Shown here one piece after another: positions 1 through 9,971 of a stretch of 64,000 bases of DNA. The position numbers were made by a program, and so were the translations under genes. Each line of letters begins with the position of its first letter. The first letter of the stretch is position 1. The notes beneath the pieces were generated by a model that was given only the letters and a program-made list of their open reading frames with translations, did no database searches and was not told the origin of the DNA. Source of the stretch: Paraburkholderia sp. ZP32-5 (lineage in GTDB: Bacteria > Pseudomonadota > Gammaproteobacteria > Burkholderiales > Burkholderiaceae); the NCBI RefSeq assembly GCF_021390495.1, contig NZ_JAJEJP010000001.1, positions 434,001 through 498,000 of the forward strand, written 5' to 3'.

Positions 1-20
1 AGTAGCAGACCAATAGAAAA

Positions 21-851
21 ATGCCAGAGTTGCCAGAAGTCGAGGTTACCCGACGAGGGATCGAACCGTATGTGTCCGGGCGCAAGGTCGAGCGCGTCGA
101 CGTGCGCACGGCCGCATTGCGATGGCCGATTCCCGCCGACCTTGCGAAAACCTTGCGCGGCCACGTAGTGCGCAAAGTGGAGCGGCGCGGCAAGTATCTG
201 CTGTTCGAAATCGATGCGGGCTGGTTCATTGTCCACCTCGGTATGACCGGCACGTTGCGGGTGCTGCGTCATGTGCCGCATCCGCCGGCCGCGGCGAAGC
301 ACGATCACATCGATTGGATCTTCGACGAATTCGTTCTGCGCTATCGCGATCCGCGGCGTTTCGGCGCCGTGTTGTGGCATCCGCGCGAGGCCGGCGACAT
401 TCTTGAGCATCCGCTGCTCGCGGGGCTCGGCGTCGAGCCTTTCTCGCCGGCGTTCACCGGCGCGTTGATGCACCGCTTGACGCGCGGGCGCAAGGTGTCG
501 GTGAAGCAGGCGCTGCTGGCCGGAGATATCGTGGTCGGCGTGGGCAATATTTATGCGTCGGAGAGCCTGTTTCGCGCGGGTATCCGGCCGACCACCGCGG
601 CGGGCCGCGTGTCGCTCGTGCGCTATGAACTGCTCGCGGACGCCGTGCGCGTGACGCTTGCCGCCGCGATCGAAAAGGGCGGCAGCACGCTGCGCGATTT
701 CGTCGGCAGCAACGGCGAAAGCGGCTACTTTCAACTCGATTATTTTGTTTACGATCGCGCGGGCCTGCCATGCCGCGTGTGTGGAACGCCAATCAAACAG
801 ATCGTGCAGGGGCAGCGCTCCACGTACTTCTGTCCCACCTGCCAGCGCTAG
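21..851 (+). CDS. mutM: Formamidopyrimidine-DNA glycosylase (MutM/Fpg)
   Basis: Bifunctional DNA glycosylase/AP lyase that excises 8-oxoguanine and formamidopyrimidines. The 276-residue protein starts MPELPEVE, so after Met removal Pro2 is the Schiff-base nucleophile and Glu3 the catalytic acid. The helix-two-turn-helix region ([10 protein letters not shown], about residue 170) and a C-terminal zinc finger with two CXXC pairs (CRVC and CPTC, about residues 249-275) are intact. Length is normal for the family. No strong ribosome-binding site precedes the ATG, but the start is fixed by the catalytic N-terminus. mutY begins 7 bases after the stop, so the two genes of the oxidised-guanine (GO) repair system are probably co-transcribed. 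Confidence 0.97.
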   Translation: MPELPEVEVTRRGIEPYVSGRKVERVDVRTAALRWPIPADLAKTLRGHVVRKVERRGKYLLFEIDAGWFIVHLGMTGTLRVLRHVPHPPAAAKHDHIDWIFDEFVLRYRDPRRFGAVLWHPREAGDILEHPLLAGLGVEPFSPAFTGALMHRLTRGRKVSVKQALLAGDIVVGVGNIYASESLFRAGIRPTTAAGRVSLVRYELLADAVRVTLAAAIEKGGSTLRDFVGSNGESGYFQLDYFVYDRAGLPCRVCGTPIKQIVQGQRSTYFCPTCQR

Positions 852-858
852 ATCTTCG

Positions 859-2004
859 ATGCCTTCCCGTCTGACTCCCTCTGCAAGTTCGCGCCCGAAG
901 CCGCGCGGCACCACGGCCGGCAGCGCGCCCGCGTTTCCCGCCATGCCCGATTTTTCCGCGCGCCTCGTCGCGTGGCAGCGCCAGCATGGCCGTCACGACC
1001 TGCCGTGGCAGAACACGCGTGATCCGTACCGGATCTGGCTGTCGGAAATCATGCTGCAGCAGACCCAGGTGTCGACGGTGATCCCGTATTACGCGAAATT
1101 TCTCGCGCGCTTCCCGGATGTCGCCGCGCTTGCCGCCGCGCCGTCCGACGACGTGATGGCACTGTGGGCTGGGCTCGGCTACTACACGCGCGCGCGCAAT
1201 CTGCATCGCTGCGCGCAGGTCGTCGTCGAGCAGCATGGCGGCGCGTTTCCGGCCTCGGTCGATGAACTCGCGGAGCTGCCGGGTATCGGCCGCTCGACTG
1301 CCGCGGCGATCGCGTCGTTCGCATTCGGCGCGCGCGCAACGATCCTCGACGGCAATGTGAAGCGCGTGCTCGCGCGGGTATTCGGCGTCGAAGGATTTCC
1401 GGGCGAGAAGAAAGTCGAGAATGCGTTGTGGACGCTCGCGGAATCGCTGCTGCCGTCGAATGCATCGAACGATGAGGTCAGCGCGTACACGCAGGGGCTG
1501 ATGGATCTCGGCGCGACGCTATGCGTGCGCGGCAAACCGGACTGCGCGCGTTGCCCGTTCGCGGTCGATTGCGTCGCCAACGTGACTGGACGTCAGCGCG
1601 AACTGCCCACCGCACGCCCGAAGAAAGCGGTGCCGACTCGCCGCACGTGGATGCTGGTGTTGCGCGACGGCGATGCGGTGATGCTGGAGCGGCGTCCGCC
1701 GTCGGGAATTTGGGGTGGTCTGTGGAGTCTGCCCGAAGCCGCCGACGAAGCGTCGCTCGCCGAGCGCGCTCGCGCTTTCGGCAGCGATGGCGCGGTATCG
1801 CCGCTTGCGCCGTTTTCGCACGTATTCACTCATTTCAAGCTCGATATCGAGCCGCGGCTTGCGGAATTCGATCGCGGCGCCGGCGCGTTGGCGCCGCTCA
1901 ACGATGCGGACACGGCATGGGTCGCGCCCGCCGATCTCGATTCGTTCGGCGTGCCGGCGCCGGTGCGCAAGCTGCTCGACAGTCTGCGGGGTTCGTTGAT
2001 CTAA
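859..2004 (+). CDS. mutY: Adenine DNA glycosylase (MutY)
   Basis: Removes adenine mispaired with 8-oxoguanine, complementing MutM. From the ATG at 859 the protein is 381 residues. It has the HhH-GPD fold with a helix-hairpin-helix and catalytic loop (LPGIGRSTAAAIASFAFG), a [4Fe-4S] loop of the C-X6-C-X2-C-X5-C type (CVRGKPDCARCPFAVDC), and a C-terminal NUDIX-like domain (starting near PTRRTWMLVLRDG) that reads the 8-oxoG strand. The first about 28 residues are Ser/Pro-rich and not conserved, so an ATG at 943 (MPDFSARL) is a serious alternative start. It is convergent with the Lon-domain gene, 40 bases away. Confidence 0.95.
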   Translation: MPSRLTPSASSRPKPRGTTAGSAPAFPAMPDFSARLVAWQRQHGRHDLPWQNTRDPYRIWLSEIMLQQTQVSTVIPYYAKFLARFPDVAALAAAPSDDVMALWAGLGYYTRARNLHRCAQVVVEQHGGAFPASVDELAELPGIGRSTAAAIASFAFGARATILDGNVKRVLARVFGVEGFPGEKKVENALWTLAESLLPSNASNDEVSAYTQGLMDLGATLCVRGKPDCARCPFAVDCVANVTGRQRELPTARPKKAVPTRRTWMLVLRDGDAVMLERRPPSGIWGGLWSLPEAADEASLAERARAFGSDGAVSPLAPFSHVFTHFKLDIEPRLAEFDRGAGALAPLNDADTAWVAPADLDSFGVPAPVRKLLDSLRGSLI

Positions 2005-2044
2005 CGAAGCGGATGGGATGAAGGCGATGCGTGCGCAACTGCCT

Positions 2045-2680
2045 TCATAGCAACTGATGCTGTTGCATGTAGTGATGGACGACGTCGATGCGCGCGCCGG
2101 CATCGGTCAATTCCATCAGTTTCTGGCGTGCGCGCAACGCGATCGGCAGTACTTCGGCGAGGCGGTTCGACACCCACGACGGGTCGCCGAGCCTGAACGG
2201 CTCCGCAAACGGCAAGCCATCCGGATCGCGTTCGCGAATCGTCGCGATGATCCGCTCGAGCACTTCCGCGCACGCGCCGAATTTGGCCAGCAGATCGTTG
2301 CCTTCGAGCGGCAGGTCGTCGGCGAGCGGCTCCGCCATGCCGACCAGCAAACCGCTCGCTTCGACACGGTGCGACAGCAGACGAAAGCGCTTCGTGCCGC
2401 GCGCCCGAATCAGCAGCATGCCGAATGCTTCGACATCGCACTCGTCGATTTCAGCGAGACAGCCGATTGCTTCGGGCACCGAAGGCTCTTCCTCGCGAGC
2501 TACTTCCGCGCCGCTTTTCAGCATGCACACGCCGAACGGAGTCTTTTCTCGCAGACACTCGCGCGCCATGTCGAGGTAGCGCGCTTCGAAGATCTTCAGA
2601 GGCAGCAAGCCATCGGGAAACAGCACCGTATGCAGCGGAAACAGCGGCAAATCGGCGAACACAGTAGGCGTAGAGGACAT
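2045..2680 (-). CDS. Lon N-terminal (LON substrate-binding) domain protein
   Basis: A 211-residue stand-alone LON substrate-binding domain, with the family opening DLPLFPLHTVLFPDGLLPLK and then IFEARYLDM. It has no AAA+ or Ser-Lys protease domain, so it is not a protease. Such proteins (YcaB/LonN-like) are widespread in proteobacteria and their role is not settled. The ATG is followed directly by the conserved block, so the start is well placed. It lies 39 bases downstream of rapZ on the same strand and may be the last gene of that transcript. Function beyond the domain is not claimed. Confidence 0.9.
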   Translation of the reverse strand: MSSTPTVFADLPLFPLHTVLFPDGLLPLKIFEARYLDMARECLREKTPFGVCMLKSGAEVAREEEPSVPEAIGCLAEIDECDVEAFGMLLIRARGTKRFRLLSHRVEASGLLVGMAEPLADDLPLEGNDLLAKFGACAEVLERIIATIRERDPDGLPFAEPFRLGDPSWVSNRLAEVLPIALRARQKLMELTDAGARIDVVHHYMQQHQLL

Positions 2681-2719
2681 GGCGCAACGCTTCGGGTTAA
2701 GGCCGCGCGATGCGGCCGG

Positions 2720-3613
2720 TTAAGCCACCAGCTTCGATGATTCGCCGACGTCGACCGGCGCATCGCGGTGCCGCACAATCACATTCGCCGATGTTGCGAG
2801 ACGCGCGGCAAGCGTCTCCGCGATGAATACCGAGCGGTGCTGGCCGCCCGTGCAACCAATTGCGACGGTCAGGTAGCTACGATTGTCGTCGCGGAAATGC
2901 GGCAGCCACTTGGCGAGAAAGCTCTCGATGTCGTCGATCATTTCGTGGACGACCGGCTGTGCATCGAGAAAATCCTTGACCGGTTTGTCGAGGCCGGTGA
3001 GCGGCCTCAATTCATGATCGTAGTACGGGTTGGGCAGCGTGCGTACGTCGAAGACGAAATCCGCGTCGAGCGGCACGCCGCGTTTGAAGCCGAACGACTC
3101 GAACATCAGCACGAGGCCCGACGCCTCCTGCTCGATGAAGCGCTTGACCCATGCACGCAGCACGTTCGCGCGCAGGTTGCTGGTGTCGATCTGATGGCCG
3201 AATTCGGCCATCCCCGCGACCAGTTCGCGCTCGCGCTCGATTGCTTCGGCGAGCGATGTAAGCAGGCCCACGTCCGCGTCGTGTGCGGGCGAACCGGACA
3301 GCGGATGGCGCCGGCGTGTTTCGGAGAAACGTTGAATCAGCGACTGGGTGCTTGCGCTCAGGAACAGCACGCGCACGTCGTTCGAGCGCTTCAGGTCGCG
3401 GATCATCGCGGGCATTTCGTCGAGCGACGAACCGGAACGCGCGTCGATCGCGACCGCGAGACGATCCTGGCCGTCTTCGGCGAGATAGGTGGCGAGCTGC
3501 GGCAGAAAACGCGGCGGCAGATTGTCGACGCAGTAGTAGCCCGCGTCTTCGAGCGCGTTCAGGGCAACAGACTTGCCGGAGCCAGATATACCGGTGATCA
3601 GAATTATGCGCAT
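2720..3613 (-). CDS. rapZ: RNase adapter / nucleotide-binding protein RapZ
   Basis: RapZ-family (formerly YvcJ/YhbJ) protein of 297 residues. In enterobacteria it directs RNase E to the GlmZ sRNA and so controls glucosamine-6-phosphate synthesis. It has an N-terminal Walker A (GISGSGKS, about residues 8-15), then DNLPPRFLP. The C-terminal domain carries [10 protein letters not shown], a phosphate-binding loop typical of the family. The family is usually about 285-300 residues. It sits between hprK and the LON-domain gene, as in other Burkholderiales. Whether a GlmY/GlmZ-like target exists in this lineage cannot be judged from the window. Confidence 0.95.
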   Translation of the reverse strand: MRIILITGISGSGKSVALNALEDAGYYCVDNLPPRFLPQLATYLAEDGQDRLAVAIDARSGSSLDEMPAMIRDLKRSNDVRVLFLSASTQSLIQRFSETRRRHPLSGSPAHDADVGLLTSLAEAIERERELVAGMAEFGHQIDTSNLRANVLRAWVKRFIEQEASGLVLMFESFGFKRGVPLDADFVFDVRTLPNPYYDHELRPLTGLDKPVKDFLDAQPVVHEMIDDIESFLAKWLPHFRDDNRSYLTVAIGCTGGQHRSVFIAETLAARLATSANVIVRHRDAPVDVGESSKLVA

Positions 3614-3710
3614 GGAGTCGTCGAAACCGTACGTTTCATCATAGCATCTGGTCTCCCGACGCGTACCTGCTGCCTGTCTTCCGCCGCGGGCGCCGCATGG
3701 CGCTACCGGT

Positions 3711-4679
3711 TCAGATCAGTTTGCCGGGAAACTGGCTGTCGGGATCTTGCATCGCGAGACGTTGCCGATCCATGAAATCGCGCAATGTGTCGATGCCGCG
3801 CAGTTGCAGGATCGTATTGCGTACGGCCGCTTCGACCAGCACCGCAAGGTTGCGGCCCGCGGCCACCTGGATCGTGACCTTGCTGATCGGCAGGCCGAGC
3901 ACGTCGACGGTCTGGCTTTCCAGCGGCAACCGCTGGAATTCGCCGTCCGGCCGACGCACCAGTTGCACGATCAGCTTCAGCTTCATTTTCCGGCGTACCG
4001 CCGTCTCACCGAAGATCGTCTTGATGTCGAGCAGACCGAGGCCGCGCACTTCGAGCAGATTTTGCAGCAGAGGCGGGCAGCGCCCTTCGACGAAGTCCGG
4101 ACCGAGACGCACGAAGTCGACCGCGTCGTCGGCAACCAGACCGTGGCCGCGGCTGATCAGCTCCAGGCCGAGTTCGCTCTTGCCGAGGCCGGAGTCGCCG
4201 GTGAGCAGCACGCCCATGCCGAGGATGTCGAGAAACACGCCGTGCAGCGTCGCGCGCGGCGCGAGAATGCGCGACATGTAAAGACGCAGGCTGTCGATCA
4301 CCGCGGCGGCTGAAGTTGGCGTCGTAAATAGCGGCGTGGACGAGCGCGTGCAGCGCAGCACCAGTTCCGGCGGCGCGGCGACGCCGCCTGCAACGACCAG
4401 AAATGGCGGTTCCAGCGCGATCAGTTCGGCCATGTGGCGCGAACGGTCTTCGTCGGTCTGGCGTTTGTAGTAGTCGATTTCGGCGTCGCCGAGTACCTGG
4501 ATCCGGTTCGGGTGGATCAGGTTCAAGTGGCCAACGAGGTCGGCGCTCGACGTCGCATTGGCGACCGATTCCGAAGAAAAGCCGCGCTCCCAGCCTTCAT
4601 GCCCGGTCAACCAGCTGAGCTTCAGCATGGCGGCGTTGTCGTCGAAAATGCTTTGGGCGTTGATGCTGGACGTATCCAT
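3711..4679 (-). CDS. hprK: HPr kinase/phosphorylase
   Basis: Bifunctional enzyme that phosphorylates and dephosphorylates the regulatory serine of HPr. It is 322 residues, with an N-terminal domain, then Walker A ([19 protein letters not shown]), the following acidic DDAVDF, and the HprK signature [16 protein letters not shown]. In betaproteobacteria it belongs to a regulatory, mostly non-transporting PTS. Its neighbours ptsN and rapZ fit that. ptsH and ptsI are not in this window, so the HPr substrate must be encoded elsewhere. It starts 83 bases downstream of ptsN on the same strand. Confidence 0.96.
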   Translation of the reverse strand: MDTSSINAQSIFDDNAAMLKLSWLTGHEGWERGFSSESVANATSSADLVGHLNLIHPNRIQVLGDAEIDYYKRQTDEDRSRHMAELIALEPPFLVVAGGVAAPPELVLRCTRSSTPLFTTPTSAAAVIDSLRLYMSRILAPRATLHGVFLDILGMGVLLTGDSGLGKSELGLELISRGHGLVADDAVDFVRLGPDFVEGRCPPLLQNLLEVRGLGLLDIKTIFGETAVRRKMKLKLIVQLVRRPDGEFQRLPLESQTVDVLGLPISKVTIQVAAGRNLAVLVEAAVRNTILQLRGIDTLRDFMDRQRLAMQDPDSQFPGKLI

Positions 4680-4762
4680 GAGTCAGTGACTCCAGTGTGA
4701 GCCGCTTGCCGGGCCTTATCTGCGCGTATGCGCGTGCGTGCGAATTTACCGCCGCCGGTGCA

Positions 4763-5218
4763 TCAAGGTTGCCACTGAGTGAGCAGGCGATGCAACGATT
4801 CGCGGTCTTCTTCGGTGTGCAGACGCTCGCGGGCCTCGCGATCGGACAGCAACTGGGCGATCTCGGAAAGGATTTCGAGGTGCTGCTGGGTGGCCTGTTC
4901 GGGCACGAGCAGGAAGATCAGCAGTGAAACCGGCTGACCGTCCGGTGCTTCGAAGGGGATAGGTTCCGCAAGGCGGACGAATGCGGCGAGCGGCTGCTTG
5001 AGGCCTTTGATCCGCCCATGCGGAATCGCGACGCCTTCGCCAAGCCCCGTGGAACCGAGGCGTTCTCGCGCAAAAAGATTGTCAGTGACGGTACTGCGAG
5101 CGATGCCGTTCTGGTTCTCGAAGATCAGGCCCGCTTGCTCGAACACGCGTTTCTTGCTGGTGACCGATAGTCCGATGACGACGTTCTCGAGGGGAAGAAA
5201 TTTGGCTAAACGATTCAT
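4763..5218 (-). CDS. ptsN: Nitrogen-PTS EIIA component (EIIA-Ntr)
   Basis: EIIA-like regulatory phosphoprotein of the nitrogen PTS, 151 residues from the ATG at 5218 (MNRLAKFLP). The phosphorylated histidine is His67 in GVAIPHGRIKG, followed by the family block LLIFLLVPEQATQQHLEIL. In related bacteria its phosphorylation state signals nitrogen/carbon balance to potassium transport and kinase targets. A longer frame extends upstream to 5278, but its extra 20 residues are not conserved in character. The gene is separated from hpf by about 400 bases containing a terminator, so it probably has its own promoter. Confidence 0.95.
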   Translation of the reverse strand: MNRLAKFLPLENVVIGLSVTSKKRVFEQAGLIFENQNGIARSTVTDNLFARERLGSTGLGEGVAIPHGRIKGLKQPLAAFVRLAEPIPFEAPDGQPVSLLIFLLVPEQATQQHLEILSEIAQLLSDREARERLHTEEDRESLHRLLTQWQP

Positions 5219-5617
5219 GTTGACAGGCGAAAACGTGGCCTGAGTTCTCCCCACCGGGGCGGTTGAGTGGCGTTCCATTCGTTCGATGCTCGCGAAACGT
5301 GCTGTGGTGAGAGTCGCAAAAAGAAGCGAAACTCCGGCCGGCCGTGTTCCGTGAGAGCAGGCTTGACCCCGATGGTACCCGGAACATTATAGAACAGGGT
5401 GATCGCCGATGGTGCGGCGCGCCATTCATGCCTATCAGGTTTTTCACCGGTTGCGGAGCGGCGCATGCCGCATTGCGCAAAGTCAGACGGAGCGCGGCAA
5501 GCGAACTGGACGAAGCAGGCTGGCGATATACGAATGTCTCGCTGAAACGAAAAACCGCCCGGTGTTGCGGGCGGTTCTGTCTGATTCAGGGAAATGAGGA
5601 ATTTCCTCTAATTTCCT
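5219..5617. other. Intergenic region between ptsN and hpf
   Basis: No convincing gene. Short frames here overlap hpf or have no family features. The region contains the intrinsic terminator of the hpf transcript at its right side and presumably the ptsN promoter at its left side, which I could not place with confidence. Confidence 0.6.
5550..5577 (-). terminator. Intrinsic terminator downstream of hpf
   Basis: A 9-bp perfect stem (AACCGCCCG / CGGGCGGTT) with a 6-base loop is followed, reading the minus strand, by a short T run (the A run 5550-5554 on the plus strand). It sits about 40 bases beyond the hpf stop and ends the rpoN-hpf direction of transcription before ptsN. Confidence 0.8.
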
Positions 5618-5974
5618 CTATTGCGGCGGCACGTCCTGTTGTGGCGCCGGTTGATACTTGATCGCTTCATGCTGGTGACCTTGCAGACGATCCTTGTGGC
5701 GTATCACCTGCCTGTCGAGCTTGTCGATCATCAGATCGATTGCAGCGTACAAATCACTGTCACAACTCTCGACGAAGATATCTTTACCCTTTAGATGGAG
5801 GTTGATCTCAACCTTCTGACGCTTGTCCTTTTCCTTATGGTTGTCGACCGAGAGGACCACACTGCCGTCGATGACCTGATCGAAATGTCTTAGCACCCTG
5901 TCCAGTTTGGTGATCACGTATTCGCGCAACGCAGGCGTTACTTCGAGGTGGTGTCCACTGATCTTGAGATTCAT
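5618..5974 (-). CDS. hpf: Ribosome hibernation-promoting factor, short form
   Basis: A 118-residue Hpf/YfiA-type protein (S30AE domain) that binds the 30S decoding site in stationary phase. It begins [20 protein letters not shown] and has the domain core (KLDRVLRHF, then [31 protein letters not shown]). It lacks the C-terminal dimerisation domain of the long form. The ATG at 5974 is preceded by a good GGAGAAG site. Upstream in-frame codons give a low-complexity extension and are rejected. It follows rpoN by 170 bases, the classical rpoN-hpf-ptsN order. Confidence 0.95.
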   Translation of the reverse strand: MNLKISGHHLEVTPALREYVITKLDRVLRHFDQVIDGSVVLSVDNHKEKDKRQKVEINLHLKGKDIFVESCDSDLYAAIDLMIDKLDRQVIRHKDRLQGHQHEAIKYQPAPQQDVPPQ

Positions 5975-6144
5975 AGTGCTTCTCCAAGCTAATGGCCGCT
6001 TGTTCCGCACAATGACAAAGGTCCGGTCGATCTGACGGCTCGCCTGTGTCGCCCCCCGGTGACGAACATCTGGCAGGTCGCAGCGGCCGGCCTGTCCGCC
6101 ACGCGCGGAGCGGCCGGTAAATGCCCGCTGCACAGCGCGGCGGG

Positions 6145-7662
6145 CTACAGAGACTTGCGCAGGTTGACTGCCGGGATCTTGAGCGCTTCACGGTATTTCG
6201 CAACGGTACGACGTGCGACCACGAAGCCCTGTTCCGCCAGCAGTTCGGCTATGCGACTGTCTGAAAGAGGCGATTTCGGGTTTTCCGCTCCTATCAGTTG
6301 TTTGATCAGCGCGCGAATGGCCGTGGATGAGGCCGCGCCGCCGGTGTCGGTCGAAACGTGTGAGCCGAAGAAATACTTGAATTCCAGCGTCCCGAATGGG
6401 GTCAGCATGTATTTACCGGTTGTCACACGCGAGACAGTCGACTCGTGTAGGCCCAGCGTATCAGCAATCTCCCGCAAAACCAAGGGGCGCATGGCGATTT
6501 CGCCGTGCACAAAAAAGCTCTTCTGACGCTCGACGATTGCCTGTGCAACCCGCAGGATTGTCTCGAAACGTTGCTGGATATTTTTGATCAGCCAACGCGC
6601 TTCCTGCAATTGCTGCCGCAACGAACCGCTGCCCGGATCACCCCGGTTATTGCGCAGAATATTCGCGTACAGATGGTTAATGCGCAGCTTCGGCACGACT
6701 TCCGGATTCAGCTCGGCCTGCCAGCCCTGTGCCGTTCTGCGCACCATGATGTCGGGCACCACGTAGTCTGCTTCGGCCTTGCCGTAGGCGGCGCCCGGAA
6801 ACGGTTCGAGCGAGCGGATCAGCACGTGCGCGTCGCGCAGGTCGTCGTCGCTTGCCTTCAGCTGCTTGCGCAGGCGGGTGAAATCGCGCGCGGCGAGCAG
6901 TTCCAGGTGATGGCCGACAATGTCTAGCGCGAGCGTGCGGGTGGGCGACGGGTCGAGCCGCAGTAACTGCAGCTTCAGACATTCGGACGCGGAGCGCGCA
7001 CCAACCCCGGACGGGTCGAAGCTATGCAGCAACGCGAGCGCGGCGTTCAGTTCGTCGAGATCGACTTCGAGCTCTTCGGGCAGGTCGGCGAGCACTTCCT
7101 CGAGCGTGGCGGCGAGGTAGCCGTCGTCGTCGAGCGATTCGATCAGGAATGTAATGAGCGCCCGGTCGCGCTGGCTCGCCTGGGTGACGCGCAATTGCGC
7201 CATCAGGTGATCGCGCAGCGAGGTGCTCGATTCGTGGATTTGCAGCGGTGGCAGGTCGTCGTCGTCCGACGCGGTGCCGGAGCGGCCGTAGTCGTCGAGG
7301 TTCCATTGCGACGAATCGCTGCTGCCGTCGCCCGCGAGGCCATTATATTCGTCGACGCTTTGCGGCTCGCCATTCTCGGCGCGCTCGCCGTTCCCGTCCG
7401 ACGACGCAGAACCGTTGCCGGCCATCGGATCCGCCGGCGCGGAAGAGCCGGGAGTCTGGGCGATTACCGAACCGTCAGCCGCTACCCGCAACGGGCTCGC
7501 AATCCATTCGTCCTCGTTTTCGAGGAGAGGATTCTGCGAGATCGCCATTGCGACTTCCTGCTGCAGTTCGAGCGTAGACAGCTGAAGCAGCCGGATGGAC
7601 TGCTGCAGTTGCGGTGTCAGCGCAAGATGCTGCGATAGGCGGAGTTGGAGGCTGGCTTTCAT
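6145..7662 (-). CDS. rpoN: RNA polymerase sigma-54 factor RpoN
   Basis: Alternative sigma factor that recognises -24/-12 promoters and needs AAA+ activators. It is 505 residues. The Gln/Leu-rich region I is at the N-terminus ([19 protein letters not shown]), followed by an acidic Ser/Gly/Asp-rich region II (about residues 60-145). The core-binding domain and a helix-turn-helix ([18 protein letters not shown]) come next, and the RpoN box [12 protein letters not shown] is close to the C-terminus. It follows lptB after 217 bases, as in many proteobacteria where rpoN trails the LPS-export genes. Confidence 0.97.
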   Translation of the reverse strand: MKASLQLRLSQHLALTPQLQQSIRLLQLSTLELQQEVAMAISQNPLLENEDEWIASPLRVAADGSVIAQTPGSSAPADPMAGNGSASSDGNGERAENGEPQSVDEYNGLAGDGSSDSSQWNLDDYGRSGTASDDDDLPPLQIHESSTSLRDHLMAQLRVTQASQRDRALITFLIESLDDDGYLAATLEEVLADLPEELEVDLDELNAALALLHSFDPSGVGARSASECLKLQLLRLDPSPTRTLALDIVGHHLELLAARDFTRLRKQLKASDDDLRDAHVLIRSLEPFPGAAYGKAEADYVVPDIMVRRTAQGWQAELNPEVVPKLRINHLYANILRNNRGDPGSGSLRQQLQEARWLIKNIQQRFETILRVAQAIVERQKSFFVHGEIAMRPLVLREIADTLGLHESTVSRVTTGKYMLTPFGTLEFKYFFGSHVSTDTGGAASSTAIRALIKQLIGAENPKSPLSDSRIAELLAEQGFVVARRTVAKYREALKIPAVNLRKSL

Positions 7663-7879
7663 GGCAAGTTGAGATTCATTGTAGAGAGTTTGCCACGAGC
7701 GCGATACCTTGCGGCACTCGCAATTTGCGGATACGCCCGTTTAGGGCGCCGTGACGCGGCAGCCAGTGCCGACCGGAAATAGATGCTGTGGGAGATGCGG
7801 CGGGATGTGCGGGTGCCGCAAAAAAACGCCGGGAAAATCCGACCACGCATGCTCGCGCGGCCGGTTCCCCCGTGGATAC

Positions 7880-8674
7880 TTACATGCGGAAGTGTTCGCC
7901 GAGATAGACGCGCCGCACGCTTTCGTTCTCGATGATTTCGCTAGGCGCGCCGGCCGCAAGTACGCTGCCGTCGCTGATGATGTATGCGTGATCGCAGATG
8001 CCAAGCGTTTCGCGCACGTTGTGGTCGGTAATCAGTACGCCGATATTGCGCTGCTTCAGAAACTTGACGATCTTCTGGATTTCCAGCACCGCGATCGGAT
8101 CGACGCCCGCGAACGGTTCGTCGAGCAGAATGAAGCTGGGATTGGTGGCCAGCGCGCGGGCGATTTCGACCCGGCGGCGTTCGCCGCCCGACAGCGACAG
8201 CGCCGGATTTTCGCGCAGATGCGCGATCTGCAGTTCGTCGAGCAGCGCTTCGGTGCGCGCGGTGATGGCGTCCTTGCTGAGCCGCTTGCCGTCTTCTTCG
8301 TGCTGCAATTCCAGCACCGCGCGGATATTCTGTTCGACGCTCAGCTTGCGGAACACCGAGGCTTCCTGCGGCAGATACGACAGGCCGAGCGACGCGCGCT
8401 TGTGGATCGGCAGCAGGCTGATCGATTTGCCGTCCAGATCGATTTCACCGGCATCGAGCGGCACCAGACCGACGATCATATAGAACGAGGTGGTCTTGCC
8501 CGCGCCGTTCGGACCGAGCAGGCCGACCACTTCGCCGCTTTTCACGTCGAGCGACACGTCCTTGACGACCGTGCGCGAGCCATAGCGCTTCTTCAGATTG
8601 CGCACGACCAGCGAGCTGCTGGTGCCGGCGGGTTTGCGATGCGGGAGGGACGTGATGTTGCTGACCGTGCTCAC
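7880..8674 (-). CDS. lptB: LPS export ABC transporter ATP-binding protein LptB
   Basis: Cytoplasmic ATPase of the LptB2FG complex that extracts LPS from the inner membrane. It is 264 residues. Walker A is GPNGAGKTT, the Q-loop region is LPQEAS, the ABC signature is [15 protein letters not shown], and Walker B is [12 protein letters not shown]. These match LptB closely, including the C-terminal YLGEHFRM. The N-terminus is about 20 residues longer than in E. coli. Its start overlaps the lptA stop by 4 bases, so the two are translationally coupled. Confidence 0.96.
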   Translation of the reverse strand: MSTVSNITSLPHRKPAGTSSSLVVRNLKKRYGSRTVVKDVSLDVKSGEVVGLLGPNGAGKTTSFYMIVGLVPLDAGEIDLDGKSISLLPIHKRASLGLSYLPQEASVFRKLSVEQNIRAVLELQHEEDGKRLSKDAITARTEALLDELQIAHLRENPALSLSGGERRRVEIARALATNPSFILLDEPFAGVDPIAVLEIQKIVKFLKQRNIGVLITDHNVRETLGICDHAYIISDGSVLAAGAPSEIIENESVRRVYLGEHFRM

Positions 8675-9342
8675 TGGTTCGGCGCTCCCTGGATCGTGGT
8701 GGACGGCGCGAGCGCCGCCGACGCACCGGTCAGCGGCGCGGCGCCGCCGTTGCGCGGCGCGAGCATCGCGCGCACGCGGCCGGTCGGGTTGCCCGGACTG
8801 GCGACGTCCTTGCCCGCCTTCGCGGTATAGAAGTCGTTCTGGCCGTCATACGTGATGACGCTGCCGTGCACCTGGTCGAGCAGCGTCGTCATGCTTTGCA
8901 GGCGGCGCACCGTCGCATTGGTGGTGAGCGTGGTCAGATCCTGCTTGCCGTCGTAGTCGATCCGCACGGCCGTGCCTTCGATGTACTCATCGAGCCCTTC
9001 GCGCTTCTGGCGGAAATACGACAGATTGCTGCCGCTCGAAGTGCCGGTTGCGTACTGGTAGCCCTGCGGATCCTGCGACACTTCGACCTTGTCGGCCTTG
9101 ATCAGGATCGTGCCTTTGGTGGCGACCACGTGGCCGGTGAAGATGCTGACCTGCCGCAGGTCATCGTAAGTCATGTTGTCCGCTTCGATGTTCAGCGGCT
9201 TGTCCTTGTCGGCGCGGTCCGCGTGCGCGAGCGGCGCGAAGCCGGCGAGCGGGAGCGCGACGACGAGCGCAGCAAGCCCGGCGCGCCACGCGGACAGTGC
9301 GCGCGAGCGGCCAGTATCAAAACGGGGGAGCGATTCGTTCAT
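8671..9342 (-). CDS. lptA: LPS transport periplasmic protein LptA
   Basis: Periplasmic bridge protein that carries LPS between LptC and LptD. It is 223 residues with an N-terminal signal region (hydrophobic stretch [18 protein letters not shown], cleavage likely after AHA near residue 41). The beta-jellyroll OstA core follows: [17 protein letters not shown], then [21 protein letters not shown]. The C-terminal about 40 residues are Pro/Ala-rich. lptC lies 29 bases upstream and lptB overlaps downstream, giving the usual lptC-lptA-lptB order. Confidence 0.95.
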   Translation of the reverse strand: MNESLPRFDTGRSRALSAWRAGLAALVVALPLAGFAPLAHADRADKDKPLNIEADNMTYDDLRQVSIFTGHVVATKGTILIKADKVEVSQDPQGYQYATGTSSGSNLSYFRQKREGLDEYIEGTAVRIDYDGKQDLTTLTTNATVRRLQSMTTLLDQVHGSVITYDGQNDFYTAKAGKDVASPGNPTGRVRAMLAPRNGGAAPLTGASAALAPSTTIQGAPNQ

Positions 9343-9371
9343 GCAGTCACGCCTGGAATGAATGGCCCGGG

Positions 9372-9971
9372 TTAGTGGGACGAGCCGCCGCCGGCGTCGG
9401 TTGCGGCGATTGCGCCTCTTACATTGCCGAACAGCTGCATAACCCGGGTGACATTGTTGTATTTCATGCCGCTGGCAGTCATCACCGACATGCCGCGCTG
9501 AAGTTTAACTGGCTTTTCAGTCTCGATCACATCGTCGTTGACGAGGACCCTGAAATGCTCGGAATCGGCCTGCATCTGCGGATCGCCGTTACCGGGCGCG
9601 CGCAGGATCCGGGCATTGCCGTACAGATTGACGATCGACGCGTCCGAGTTGACCGTGCCGGTGTCGCCGGTCGCGGTGACGATCGGCTTGCCTGGCTGAA
9701 ACGCGCGCATCGCCGGCTTCACGAGGTCGCTCATTTCGTCGTCCTCGTAATGGATCAGCGACTGCGCGGTCAGCCGGTATTGCGTCGCGCCCGACTGGTC
9801 GAGTTCCGACACCGAGAAGTTGTCCGCGAAGTAATCCGGCGTGTGCTCCTTCGGGCGCACGACGTCGTCGTTACGGCGCGGCAACGTGGCTTGCAGCAGC
9901 CACCAGGTGATGCCGGCGAGCGCCGCCATCGCGACCAGCGGGATCAGCGAAGTCAGACGAAACTGGTTCAT
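9372..9971 (-). CDS. lptC: LPS export protein LptC
   Basis: Inner-membrane bitopic component that receives LPS from LptB2FG and passes it to LptA. It is 199 residues with one N-terminal membrane segment (LIPLVAMAALAGITWWLL, about residues 9-26) and a periplasmic OstA-like domain including HTPDYFADNFSV and LYGNARIL. Its start overlaps the kdsC stop by 4 bases, so kdsD-kdsC-lptC-lptA-lptB are tightly coupled. Confidence 0.93.
   Translation of the reverse strand: MNQFRLTSLIPLVAMAALAGITWWLLQATLPRRNDDVVRPKEHTPDYFADNFSVSELDQSGATQYRLTAQSLIHYEDDEMSDLVKPAMRAFQPGKPIVTATGDTGTVNSDASIVNLYGNARILRAPGNGDPQMQADSEHFRVLVNDDVIETEKPVKLQRGMSVMTASGMKYNNVTRVMQLFGNVRGAIAATDAGGGSSH

Noticed and set aside
5344..5661. 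A plus-strand frame of 105 codons between ptsN and hpf
   Set aside because: It runs through the hpf terminator and into the antisense of hpf, with no family features and no ribosome site.
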